Origin: Tiliqua scincoides
Taxonomy: Eukaryota > Chordata > Lepidosauria > Squamata > Scincidae
Direction of reading: 5' to 3'
Assembly: GCF_035046505.1 (NCBI RefSeq)
Contig: NC_089822.1
Span: 98,216,659 to 98,280,658 of the forward strand
DNA: 64,000 bases
How positions within the stretch are numbered: position 1 is the first letter of the stretch; each line of letters starts with the position of its first letter. Positions 24,591-34,386 of this stretch are shown here, one piece after another. Made by a program: the position numbers and the translations under genes. The notes below the pieces were generated by a model. It was not told the DNA's origin. It saw only the letters and a program-made list of their open reading frames with translations, and did not search any database.

Positions 24591-25142
24591 AGAAGGATGG
24601 CTTGGCTAGACCAGCCTAGTGTTCCACTAACAGTCCTCAGGTGTGCCCTGGGGGGTTTGGGGCAAGCTCAGGCATTACAAAGTAATTACAAGTTTAAAAT
24701 AAATAAAATGTATTGTTATAAAACAATAAAATATTGTTTATTTATAAACTATAAAAATGTTTATAGTTAATTATGTTGTGTTGTGCAATATTGGCTCATG
24801 CGGTTATGCAAGCTGGGGGACTGGCTGGCTGAGGGGAGGCGTCTGCAAGCTTGTCCACCTGCTTGCCTGATTGCTTTCCTCCTCCCTTCCCTGGCAGGTA
24901 TTTACATCACTGCTGGGCTTGCCAGAGGCGTCAGCCTTTGGCGCGAGCCAAAGGGCTCTTGGCCCGTGGCTCTTAGCCTGGGGCTCATGCCTGGAAGATC
25001 TGCTGCCATCTTGAACAGTGGTCCAATCAACAGTCGTCGGAGATTCTCCCCTTTTGTTTGAGGCTGGGGAGAGTGGAGCAATAGTTATTTTAACAGCCGA
25101 GGATCTGCCTGCAGGCCAGTATCAGAAGGTGGGCCTCGCCAC

Positions 25143-28058
25143 ATGTCTGTTCTCTCGGGAGGGAGCTTAGGGGAAGGGAAGGGTGCCACTATCAAGAGTG
25201 TGACGGGCCAGGGGAGATATGGTGGTGGGGGTCGGACAGGCCATTACAGGAGAAGGAGAGTTCATCATAGGCAGATCATCTCCCCTTCTGGTCCTTCCCC
25301 CAATTCTCGGATACTTGGTGGTCCTGGCGGTGAGTCCCTGGATCTGAAGCTGCTGCTTTTGAATGCCAGGTCGGTGAATAACAAGACCTGTATCATCCGG
25401 GATGTGATCCTGGATGAGAAAGCCGACCTGGTATGCATTACGGAGACGTGGTTGGATGGGGAGGGAGGCGTTAGTCTCTCTGAACTGTGTCCGCCAGGTT
25501 TCCAGGTGTTGCAGCAGCCAAGATTGCAGGGACGGGGAGGGGGAGTTGCAATGGTCTATCGTGAGTCCATCTCCCTTACCAGGTGCCTTGTCCAGCAGTC
25601 TCCTGGGTTCAAGTGCTTGCATGTGGTGTTGAGAGGGCCGGACAGGATTGGGATTCTGTTGGTGTACCGCCCGCCCTGCTGCCCAACAGTCTCCCTGCCT
25701 GAGCTGACTGGGGTGATCTCGGGGGTGGCATTGAAGGCCCCCCGCCTGTTAGTGCTGGGGGACTTCAATGTTCATGCCGAGGCCCCTGTGGCAGGTGCAG
25801 CTCAGGATTTCATGGCTGCCATGACAACCATGGGCCTGTCCCAGAAGATCTGGGCCCCGACACATACAGCAGGACACGTGTTGGACCTGGTGTTTACAGC
25901 TGGGCATGGGGGCAATGATCTGGAGGTAGAGGAGATCAACATCACTCCATTGTCATGGACAGATCACTTCCTGGTAGGGTTTAGGCTTGTTGCGACTTCC
26001 TACCTCCGCAGAGGTGGGGGACCGTTTTCTATGGTCCGCCCCTGGAGGCTAATGGATCCTGAAGGCTTCCTGAGGGCCCTGGGGGACTTTCCCACTGCCA
26101 AGACTGGTGCCTCATCTGTGACCCTGGTCGACCTCTGGAATGGGGAAATGTCCAGGGCTGTGGATGAGATTGCTCCGGAGCGACCTCTGCCACGCCGCAG
26201 ACTTGGAGCGGCTCCTTGGTTTACTGAGGAGCTGCGAATGATGAAGCGGCAGGGCAGGCATCTAGAGCGACAGTGGCAGAAAACTCGTGATGCATCCGAT
26301 CAGACACGGAGTAGAGCTCATTATAGAGCCTACTCCGTGGCGGTGGTAGCAGCGAAGAGATCGTTCTTCTCTGCTACCATTGCGTCTGCTGATAGCCGTC
26401 TGGCAGAGCTGTTCCGTGTGGTGCGGGGCCTCCTTCATCAGGCCCCTTCGTTAGTCCAGGAGGAATACACGGTCAGCCGCTGTGAAGTGTTTGCCCAACA
26501 CTTTGCAGATAAAATCGATCGTATTCGTCGCAACTTGGATGCCACATTGACAATGTCTGATGATGTCCCCTTGGCAACTGCCTGTCCAGTATTGTGGGAT
26601 TCTTTTCAGCTTGTGCAGCCTGAGGATGTGGACAGACTCCTTTGGAGTGTGAGGCTGTCTGCCTGCCTGTTTGACCCTTGCCCAGCTTGGCTGATTAGAG
26701 CGGCCCGGGGGGGACTGGCTGAGTGGACGGGGAGGGTGGTCAACTCTTCTTTGATGGAGGGGACATTGCCACTCGCCTTGAAGCGGGCGGTGGTTCGCCC
26801 CCTCCTGAAGAAGCCCTCCCTGGATTCCACTGTGTTGAATAACTATCGGCCAGTCTCCAACATCCCGTTTCTGGGCAAGGTAATTGAGCGGGTGGTGGCG
26901 GCCCAACTCCAGAGGGTCTTGGATGAAGCGGATTATCTGGATCCTTTTCAATCTGGTTTCAGACCAGGCTTTGGGACGGAAACTGCCTTGGTCGCCTTGG
27001 TGGATGACCTATGCCGGGGACTGGACAGGGGGAGTGCGTCCCTGTTGGTCCTGCTGGACCTCTCAGCGGCTTTCGATACCATCCACCATGGTATCCTTCT
27101 GGGCCGATTGGCCGAGTTGGGAGTTGGAGGCACTGTTTTGCTGTGGTGCCGCTCCTACTTGGAGGGTCGGTCCCAGATGGTGGTGCTGGGGGATGCCTGT
27201 TCGACACCCTGGCCCTTGAGGTGCGGGGTGCCACAGCGTTCAATTCTGTCCCCCATTCTATTTAATATCTACATGAAACCGCTGGGAGAGGTCATCCGGG
27301 GGTTTGGAGTGAGGTGTCATCAATATGCTGATGACACCCAGCTCTATCTCTCCTTTCCTCCAGACTCCAGGGTGGCGGTTGAGGGCCTGGAGCGCTGTCT
27401 GGAAGCAGTGAGGATCTGGATGGGGGCTAACAAGCTGAAATTAAATCCGGATAAGACAGAGGCTCTCCTGGTTCAGAAATCCTCGATGCAGGTGGTAGAC
27501 TATCGGCTTGCTCTGAATGGGGTTGCACTCCCTCTGAAGGAGCAGGTTCGCAGCTTGGGGGTCCTCCTGGACTCGCAGCTGCTCCTGGATTCCCAGGTGG
27601 CGGCTGTGGCTAGGGGGGCCTTTGCTCAGCTTCGGCTGGTGCGCCAGCTGCAACCGTACTTGGATCGTGCAGACCTGGCCACGGTGATCCATGTCACGGT
27701 GACATCAAGGTTAGATTACTGTAACACGCTCTATGTGGGGCTGCCCCTGAAGACGGTTCGGAAACTACAATTAGTACAGAATGTGGCGGCCCATGTGGTC
27801 ACCGGAGCCAGGTGGTTTGACTCTTTCAGTCCGCTTCTCCGGGGACTACATTGGCTGCACATTCGTTTCCGGGCCCAATTCAAGGTGCTGGTTTTGACCT
27901 TTAAAGCCCTATACTGCTCTGGGCCAGGATATCTTGAGACCGCCTACTCCCGTACAATCCGGCTCGCCATCTCAGGTCATCAGAGAAGGCCTTTTTGCAA
28001 GTGCCGCCACCCAAGGAGGTCTGGGGGGCGCCTGCAAGAAATAGGGCCTTCTCGGTAG
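25143..28058 (+). CDS. L2 LINE ORF2: endonuclease plus reverse transcriptase
   Basis: A 971-codon open frame encoding a non-LTR retrotransposon polyprotein that nicks target DNA and copies its own RNA into it. The apurinic-like endonuclease shows LNARSVNNK (about residue 77), ITETWL (about 99), LVLGDFNVHA (about 203-212) and SWTDHF (about 270). The reverse transcriptase shows NNYRPVSNI, LLDLSAAFDTIHH (about 635-647), GVPQRS (about 695) and the catalytic YADDTQLYLS (about 728). Two oddities stand out. The usual GVPQGS reads GVPQRS. Near 27990-28020 a small indel shifts frame, so the last 20-odd residues are non-native, while the family C-terminus (WGAPARNRAFSVVAP) continues in another frame. 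The true initiation codon is uncertain; 25143 is the first ATG of the frame. It is a mobile-element gene, nearly intact. Confidence 0.85.
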   Translation: MSVLSGGSLGEGKGATIKSVTGQGRYGGGGRTGHYRRRRVHHRQIISPSGPSPNSRILGGPGGESLDLKLLLLNARSVNNKTCIIRDVILDEKADLVCITETWLDGEGGVSLSELCPPGFQVLQQPRLQGRGGGVAMVYRESISLTRCLVQQSPGFKCLHVVLRGPDRIGILLVYRPPCCPTVSLPELTGVISGVALKAPRLLVLGDFNVHAEAPVAGAAQDFMAAMTTMGLSQKIWAPTHTAGHVLDLVFTAGHGGNDLEVEEINITPLSWTDHFLVGFRLVATSYLRRGGGPFSMVRPWRLMDPEGFLRALGDFPTAKTGASSVTLVDLWNGEMSRAVDEIAPERPLPRRRLGAAPWFTEELRMMKRQGRHLERQWQKTRDASDQTRSRAHYRAYSVAVVAAKRSFFSATIASADSRLAELFRVVRGLLHQAPSLVQEEYTVSRCEVFAQHFADKIDRIRRNLDATLTMSDDVPLATACPVLWDSFQLVQPEDVDRLLWSVRLSACLFDPCPAWLIRAARGGLAEWTGRVVNSSLMEGTLPLALKRAVVRPLLKKPSLDSTVLNNYRPVSNIPFLGKVIERVVAAQLQRVLDEADYLDPFQSGFRPGFGTETALVALVDDLCRGLDRGSASLLVLLDLSAAFDTIHHGILLGRLAELGVGGTVLLWCRSYLEGRSQMVVLGDACSTPWPLRCGVPQRSILSPILFNIYMKPLGEVIRGFGVRCHQYADDTQLYLSFPPDSRVAVEGLERCLEAVRIWMGANKLKLNPDKTEALLVQKSSMQVVDYRLALNGVALPLKEQVRSLGVLLDSQLLLDSQVAAVARGAFAQLRLVRQLQPYLDRADLATVIHVTVTSRLDYCNTLYVGLPLKTVRKLQLVQNVAAHVVTGARWFDSFSPLLRGLHWLHIRFRAQFKVLVLTFKALYCSGPGYLETAYSRTIRLAISGHQRRPFCKCRHPRRSGGRLQEIGPSR

Positions 28059-28068
28059 TGGCACCAAC

Positions 28069-28161
28069 AACAACAACAACAACAACAACAACAGTATTTA
28101 TATACCGCTTTTCAACTAAATGTTCACAAAGCGGTTTACAGAGAAAAATCAAATAACTAAA
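28069..28161 (-). mobile_element. short LINE/SINE 3' tail inserted in L2
   Basis: About 93 bp starting on this strand with (AAC)n, i.e. a (TTG)n tail of a reverse-oriented element. Its body holds the paired blocks AAAGCGGTTTACA and ATACCGCTTTTCAA. It interrupts L2 homology: GTAGTGGCACCAAC stops at the insertion and L2 resumes at CCAACATTATGG. A near-duplicate TGGC(A)CCAAC on both sides looks like its target duplication. Confidence 0.7.
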
Positions 28162-28501
28162 TGGCCAACATTATGGAACTCCCTTCCCCTTGATTTGAGA
28201 ATGGCTCCCTCTCTTGAGAGTTTTCGGCGAGGCCTGAAAACACTGTTGTTTAAACAAGCCTTCTGATTTCTGGCCTTAACATTTTTATACATCTTTTAGT
28301 TTTTTACAGGCTTGATTCCTCGGTGACTTGCTCTTTTATTCTGTCTTTTAATCTGACTACTGTTTTTATGGCCTCTATAATGTGTTTTTTAAATGTTTTT
28401 ATCTGCTATGTATTAATGTTTTTAAAATCTGTTTTTTTAATATGTTGTTAGCTGCCCTGGGTCCCGTTAGGGAGAAGGGCGGGATAAAAATAAAGTTTTA
28501 A

Positions 28502-28502
<1 letters not shown>

Positions 28503-28547
<45 letters not shown>
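28503..28547 (+). repeat. (ATT)n tail of L2
   Basis: About 15 uninterrupted ATT units at the 3' end of the L2 LINE. The lack of decay suggests a young insertion or microsatellite growth. Confidence 0.9.
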
Positions 28548-28549
<2 letters not shown>

Positions 28550-28722
28550 GCAAGGTACACCAACATACATTGTACACATAAATGTTATATGTTATGATGG
28601 CGCGAACATTGTAAAAAAACTCTGGTAGATCTCAAGGCCTTGCTGGGTTTCAAAGTAGCTCTCAAGCCAAAAAAGTGTGAGCACCCCTGCAATATACCTT
28701 TGCCTTTGAAGATTGTTACAGT

Positions 28723-28836
28723 ATGTTAGCGGCAGTAAGAACTTTTGCATGTAGCACAGCAGTTTGTGAATCGACCTTCTCAGTGCTTACACGAATTAAA
28801 GACTATCAGTGTCTCACTCCAGAATGGCTAATTTAG
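28723..28836 (+). pseudogene. hAT transposase C-terminal dimerisation motif
   Basis: A 37-codon open stretch ending in TAG reads MLAAVRTFACSTAVCESTFS, then VLTRIKDYQCLTPEWLI. This matches the hAT C-terminal signature (STA-CE-SFS-L-RIK-YLR). It resumes directly after the inner hAT element, showing that the inner element split this transposase gene. Confidence 0.75.
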
Positions 28837-28873
28837 TATACCTAGCTTTTGAGCTAAAGAGAACCAAGAATTC

Positions 28874-29106
28874 ACCGTATTTTTCGCTCCATAAGACGCA
28901 CCTGACCTTAAGACGCACCTAGTTTTTAGAGGAGGAAAACTTACTTTTAAAGTAAGCCTGCCCTCCCCCTGTGGCGCCTGTGCAAATGAGGACCTTGCCC
29001 CCCGGTGCGGACCTTGCCCCCCAGTATTCGCTCCATAAGATGCACACACTTTTCCCCCCACTTTTTTGGGGGGGAAAAGTGCATCTTATGGAGTGAAAAA
29101 TACCGT
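28874..29106. mobile_element. MITE-like inverted-repeat element, unclassified
   Basis: Roughly 28-bp inverted ends: left CCGTATTTTTCGCTCCATAA and right, in reverse, CGGTATTTTTCACTCCATAA. A partial extra copy of the end lies internally near 29025-29045, facing a pyrimidine/purine hairpin (CCCCCCACTTTTTTGGGGGG). It lies in the outer hAT right after the transposase C-terminus. No coding potential. I cannot assign a superfamily and see no clear target duplication. Confidence 0.65.
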
Positions 29107-29159
29107 AAGTGTGGAAAAGGTTCTAAGAAGATTCAATTCTCAGAAAGATAGGAGAATTC

Positions 29160-31673
29160 GGATTTCTTGACGTGCTAAATGACTGTGGCTTAGATCAGCT
29201 AGTCACGGAGCCCACCAGAGGACAGGTGACTCTGGATTTAATATTGTGCGGTACGCAGGACCTGGTTAGAGATGTAAACGTTACTGAGCCATTGGGGAAC
29301 AGTGATCATGCTGCGATCCGTTTTGACGTGCACGTTGGGGGAAGAATACCAGGCAAATCTCTAACAAAAACCCTTGACTTCCGACGGGCGGACTTCCCTC
29401 AAATGAGGAGGCTGGTTAGAAGGAGGTTGAAAGGGAGGGTAAAAAGAGTCCAATCTCTCCAGAGTGCATGGAAGCTGCTTAAAACAACAGTAATAGAGGC
29501 CCAGCAGAGGTGTATACCGCAAAGAAAGAAGGGTTCCACTAAATCCAGGAGGGTGCCCGCATAGCTAACCAGCCAAGTTAGAGAGGCTGTGAAGGGCAAG
29601 GAAGCTTCCTTCCGTAAATGGAAGTCTTGCCCTAATGAGGAGAATAAAAAGGTACATAAACTGTGGCAAAAGAAATGTAAGAAGGTGATATGGGAGGCCA
29701 AGAGAGACTATGAGGAACGCATGGTCAGCAACATTAAGGGGAATAATAAAAGCTTCTTCAAATATGTTAGAAGCAGGAAACCCGCCAGAGAAGCGGTTGG
29801 CCCTCTGGATAGTGAGGGAGGGAAAGGGGAGATAAAAGGAGACTTAGAGATGGCAGAGAAATTAAATGAGTTCTTTGCATCTGTCTTCACGGCAGAAGAC
29901 CTCGGGCAGATACCGCTGCCCAAATGGCCCCTCCTGACTGAGGAGTTAAGTCAGATAGAAGTTAAAAGAGAAGATGTTTCAGACCTCATTGATAAATTAA
30001 AGATCAATAAGTCACCGGGCCCTGATGGCATCCATCCAAGGGTTATTAAGGAATTGAAGAATGAAGTTGCAGATCTCTTGACTAAGGTATGCAACTTGTC
30101 CCTCAAAACGGCCACGGTGCCAGAAGATTGGAGGATAGCAAATGTCACGCCTATTTTTAAAAAGGGAAAGAGGGGGGACCCGGGAAACTATAGGCCGGTC
30201 AGCCTAACATCCATACCGGGTAAGATGGTGGAATGCCTCATCAAAGATAGGATCTCAAAACACATAGACGAACAGGCCTTGCTGAGGGAGAGTCAGCATG
30301 GCTTCTGTAAGGGTAAGTCTTGCCTCACAAACCTTATAGAATTCTTTGAAAAGGTCAACAGGCATGTGGATGCGGGAGAACCCGTGGACATTATATATCT
30401 GGACTTTCAGAAGGCGTTTGACACGGTCCCTCACCAAAGGCTACTGAAAAAACTCCACAGTCAGGGAATTAGAGGACAGGTCCTCTCGTGGATTGAGAAC
30501 TGGTTGGAGGCCAGGAAGCAGAGAGTGGGTGTCAATGGGCAATTTTCACAATGGAGAGAGGTGAAAAGCAGTGTGCCCCAAGGATCTGTCCTGGGACCGG
30601 TGCTTTTCAACCTCTTCATAAATGACCTGGAGACAGGGTTGAGCAGTGAAGTGGCTAAGTTTGCAGACGACACCAAACTTTTCCGAGTGGTAAAGACCAG
30701 AAGTGATTGTGAGGAGCTCCAGAAGGATCTCTCCAGACTGGCAGAATGGGCAGCAAAATGGCAGATGCGCTTCAATGTCAGTAAGTGTAAAGTCATGCAC
30801 ATTGGGGCAAAAAATCAAAACTTTAGATAAAGGCTGATGGGTTCTGAGCTGTCTGTGACAGATCAGGAGAGAGATCTTGGGGTGGTGGTGGACAGGTCGA
30901 TGAAAGTATCGACCCAATGTGCGGCGGCAGTGAAGAAGGCCAATTCTATGCTTGGGATCATTAGGAAGGGTATTGAGAACAAAACGGCTAGTATTATAAT
31001 GCCGTTGTACAAATCTATGGTAAGGCCACACCTGGAGTATTGTGTCCAGTTCTGGTCGCCGCATCTCAAAAAAGACATAGTGGAAATGGAAAAGGTGCAA
31101 AAGAGAGCGACTAATATGATTACTGGGCTGGGGCACCTTCCTTATGAGGAAAGGCTACGGCGTTTGGGCCTCTGCAGCCTAGAAAAGAGACGCTTGAGGG
31201 GGGGACATGATTGAGACATACAAAATTATGCAGGGAATGGACAGAGTGGATAGGGAGATGCTCTTTACACTCTCACATAATACCAGAACCAGGGGACATC
31301 CACTAAAATTGAGTGTTGGGCGGGTTACGACAGACAAAAGAAAATATTTCTTTACTCAGCGTGTGGTTGGTCTGTGGAACTCCTTGCCACAGGATGTGGT
31401 GCTGGCGTCTAGCCTAGACGCCTTTAAAAGGGGATTGGACGAGTTTCTGGAGGAAAAATCCATTATGGGGTACAAGCCATGATGTGTAAGCGCAACCTCC
31501 TGATTTTAGAAATGGGTTAAGTCAGAATGCCAGATGTAGGGGAGGGCACCAGGATGAGGTCTCTTGTTATCTGGTGTGCTCCCTGGGGCATTTGGTGGGC
31601 CGCTGTGAGATACAGGAAGCTGGACTAGATGGGCCTATGGCCTGATCCAGTGGGGCTGTTCTTATGTTCTTAA
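29160..31673 (+). mobile_element. CR1-clade LINE, 5'-truncated, near-complete ORF2
   Basis: Starts within the endonuclease domain (FLDVLNDCGLDQLVTEP) and runs through the reverse transcriptase to the typical 3' end GCTGGACTAGATGGGCC ... CTGTTCTTATGTTCTTA. Flanks AATTCGG and AATTCAG may be its target duplication. It sits inside the outer hAT. Coding lesions are few: in-frame stops at 29562 and 30828 and one frameshift at a G8 run near 31200. Confidence 0.85.
29172..31482 (+). pseudogene. CR1 ORF2 (endonuclease part, RT, C-terminal), lightly broken
   Basis: The frame from 29172 gives the C-terminal half of the endonuclease, with DLILCGTQD and LGNSDHAAI. After the stop at 29562 it continues in the same frame at 29589-30830 with the RT: INKSPGPDGIHPRVIKE, NYRPVSLTS, YLDFQKAFDTVPH, SVPQGSVLGPVLFN and the catalytic FADDTKLF. 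A stop at 30828 is followed in the same frame by SVTDQERDLGVVVDRS and PHLEYCVQFWSP. A +1/-1 change in the G-run near 31200 moves the last part (FFTQRVVGLWNSLPQDV) to another frame, ending at 31482. This order is that of CR1 RT and its conserved C-terminal region. The element cannot have been active in its present form, but has few lesions. Confidence 0.85.
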
Positions 31674-31674
31674 T

Positions 31675-32213
31675 TCAGCTCTACTAGGTAGTTTCAAATC
31701 TTCTGTACCTTGCTTTTTAAAAGTAATGAATAATGTAAAAAACTAATGTTCCATGACTTTGCTATATTTTACTTCAATATCTTTCCTCTTACTTTTAGGT
31801 AAAGTAAATTTACTTGTCAGCAAATGAAAGGCTTTCAATACAAGTAAATACTACCTGTATCATAGTGATATATTTTACTTTTGCAGTGTTGCAAGTCTGT
31901 GTATTGCACTGGTATCCAAAATGAAAGGACAAGTTGCATGTTATTTCTAAGTAGACAAATAGATTTTACATTGCATACAGAGATGCATTTATTCTATGCA
32001 GATCATTGTTAGATTGCTTTACAGATAATGAATGCATCTTTCAAAAAAAACCAACCCAAAATATTTCCTCCTAATGAAATTTGGGTTAGTTATGGGTCTT
32101 TGATGTTTCTCCATACTTATCCTTCATTTTGCACACCAGTATAGATACCTAATTACCCCCCCCCCCTGAAAAAATGGTTGCCCCCCACCTCTAGAATCCT
32201 GGCTACAGACTTG
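31675..32213 (+). other. 3' non-coding part of outer hAT
   Basis: AT-rich sequence following the CR1 and ending in a C-run, CCTCTAGAATCCTGGCTAC and the right terminus of the outer hAT. No reading frame of note. Confidence 0.6.
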
Positions 32214-32846
32214 ACTTCAACTTGCACTGGTCCTGCCTTCTACAAAAAATGGCTCTACTAAATAGGGACCATTAGTCTGCCTCTGCTAAATATAAGAGAG
32301 AGGCCATTTTGAAAGGTGCCTCTTTGCTCAGTGGGGAAGATACAAGGGAAGAGTATCTTGCCAAGTCAAGAGGCAAGTTTGAGTAAAGTCTCAAATTGCA
32401 AGCCTCATCACATGCCAACTACTTTGGGGTATTTACATCAGCACAATATGATCAAGGACCCTGAGCTCGAAGTCTGACGTTGGTGATGAAGTGGAATACT
32501 CCATATGGAAAAATTAGCCCACTGTTAAGATTAAATTTTATGTTTTTTTTCTGACAAAACCAGAGATTCGGTTACTGTGGTAATGAATACAAACGGCCGA
32601 GAAACAAAACAATCCATTTCCATTAATAAGGCTTGTCACTAAGAATGCATTTTATGCCGTGCGAATGATGATAAATTACATTGTTATGGTGGTGCTCACT
32701 GCAGAATGTCACTTTCTCTTCACTTCACAGAACTGCAGAGATAATCCTTCCAACGTGTCACAGTTAATACCACACCACTGTCCGCTGGCCATAGTATAAT
32801 GCGACTGGAAAGGAGTGTTCATGGAGGTGGTATGTGTGTTGGCTGT

Positions 32847-33025
32847 GGGCCCAATCCTACCCAACTTTCCAGCCCCAGTGTAGCACCAATGCAGCCCCAT
32901 GGTAAGGGACCACATGTTCTCATATCTTGAGAAGGCCTCAGTGACTGCCCCTCCACCATAAGATGCAGCGTACACCCCACTGGCACAACTGCACCAGCTC
33001 TGGAAAATTGGATAGAATTGGGCCC
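32847..33025. mobile_element. medium Harbinger-like MITE, 179 bp
   Basis: GGGCCCAATCCTACCC ... ATAGAATTGGGCCC flanked by TGT on both sides (32844-32846, 33026-33028), a 3-bp duplication of a different triplet. Confidence 0.7.
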
Positions 33026-34290
33026 TGTGTCATAAGTGGGAGAAAGACACAAAGAAGAAGAACTTCTGAAGGGATTGGGGTTGTGGAGGTCAGGTCATGT
33101 TCTCTGGAGGGTCTTTGGAGTGGGGAGAGCTCAGTGCATATTCTCAATGACATCCTTAGGAGCATGACAAGACTTGGAGCTCAGGATAAGTCTGAGGTAA
33201 TGAGGTAAGCTTCAACTCATCTCAGATATCTCAGTAGGTGAGCCCATTTGGAGTCAAGTTCAGGGCAACTTGCCTGTCACTAATATATGAATTTCACATA
33301 CCACTCATTTTTGACAGCATGCTTAATTATACCTTGCTAAAAATAAAAACATTGCACTGTATAACATTTCTTTAATAATATTGTACATGATATTTAATGC
33401 TCATTTGGTCCCTATGTCCTCGTTGCATTTGAAGCAGATGTCCTCTCACTCAACGCTAGTTACACAACTGTGCACAGGAATACCTTGCCTTACAACCTCA
33501 TGGCTGCTTGCCAGTGACATGGTTGGATATTCAAAAACGACATTCTTTCCCCCTTGTACGTGCATCTGAATGTACAGTGAGGCACAGAGCACCCAGGAAA
33601 AACCAGAGGCTTTCGTATGGTAGAAGAACTGTTTGAATCCCTTTGAATAATGCATTAGTTAACACAACTTCAGGTGTACACTGAAAAGACTATTAAAAAA
33701 AAAAACTTTAAGTGTAACGGACTCACATTTTCTAGTGCACTAAAATGCCAAAGGCAGGAGAATACTAATAATAGCATCTCAACTGAAGGAATGAATCAGC
33801 CCAGTGAAAAGATGTTGTAGAACTGTTTGTAAAAGATCTTCCACAGTTTCCTCAAACAGATACACTGGAGAAGCAGACTGCAAAGGGGATGAATAGGTCA
33901 ACTCAAACATTTGTGATGAACAGCCAAGGAAATGGGTTTGCTGGAAAGATGTAGCCGGGATGCTCCCCAACCCAGGTTTCTTCCTCTGTATTCTGCCTGA
34001 AATGTAACCCTGGCAAGTGTAACTGAGGGACAAGTTAGTAGATTAGAAAAAGCTGATGAGAGGTAGGGAGAAGACAGAAAGAAATAGTAAACATTGGTAT
34101 TAATTAGGGAGGATCTTAGCAGAGGGAAGATATTGGCAGCTGTTGAGACAGGTTGCAATAACCAGGGCAGAGGGCAAGGTATTTCTATGTGAAAGGGGCT
34201 TTCAGCAAGTTTTAAAAGTCTTATTTTTGGCATACCAAAGGATAAATTGTGGGGGAAAGTGCAACTGAGGAGTCTTTCTTATGCATGCAT

Positions 34291-34386
34291 ACAGTGTAAT
34301 CCTATGCATATTTACTCAGAAGTAACTTTACTCTCATAGGTCAAATGAGACTTACTTAACAGTCAACTATTTTTAAGATTCCAGCC
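34291..34386. mobile_element. short palindromic MITE, decayed
   Basis: GTGTAATCCTATGCATATTT, ACTCAGAAGTAACTT, AATGAGACTTACTTAAC; the right terminus is lost. Confidence 0.55.

Larger units (their letters stand above)
24813..28547 (+). mobile_element. full-length L2-clade LINE with target duplication
   Basis: Starts directly after ATGCAAG (24806-24812) and ends in an (ATT)n tail followed by the same ATGCAAG (28548-28554), a target duplication. It has a roughly 330-bp 5' untranslated part, one long ORF (25143-28058), a C-terminal remainder in another frame, and a 3' end with GGGAGAAGGGCGGGATAAAA before the tail, as in other L2 copies here (9646-10014 and 13047-13135, both reversed). The insertion lies within the inner hAT and is therefore younger than it. 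A short LINE/SINE tail sits inside at 28069-28161. Confidence 0.85.
22635..28689 (+). mobile_element. inner hAT transposon carrying an L2 LINE
   Basis: Termini CAGGGGTGC and GCACCCCTG are perfect 9-bp inverted repeats. Identical 8-bp flanks CAATATAC (22627-22634 and 28690-28697) mark a hAT target duplication within the outer hAT transposase. Sub-terminal similarity between the ends continues weakly (GATCGACC near the left end, GATCTACC in reverse near the right end). No transposase is recognisable inside, so it is non-autonomous. Contents in order: (CA)n, a GC-rich 0.6-kb passenger, a GT-rich minisatellite, a second GC-rich piece, and the L2 LINE. Without the LINE the element is about 2.3 kb. 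Confidence 0.85.
20617..32213 (+). mobile_element. outer hAT DNA transposon (composite, 11.6 kb)
   Basis: The element starts CAGGGCCATAGC and ends GCTACAGACTTG, which are imperfect inverted termini of hAT type. It is flanked on both sides by the identical 8-bp sequence ACTTCAAC (20609-20616 and 32214-32221), the target-duplication length of hAT elements. G/C-run-rich sub-terminal sequence is present at both ends. Inside are broken transposase pieces (21422-22501 and 28723-28836) that share motifs with the ZMYM/DUF4371-type hAT transposases. The element has swollen through later insertions: a second hAT with an L2 LINE, a small inverted-repeat element and a CR1 LINE. Without them it would be roughly 2.8 kb. 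It cannot move on its own. Confidence 0.8.

Noticed and set aside
27011-27265. Additional open frames overlapping the L2 RT on both strands
   Set aside because: They overlap the long L2 frame, which alone carries the family motifs.
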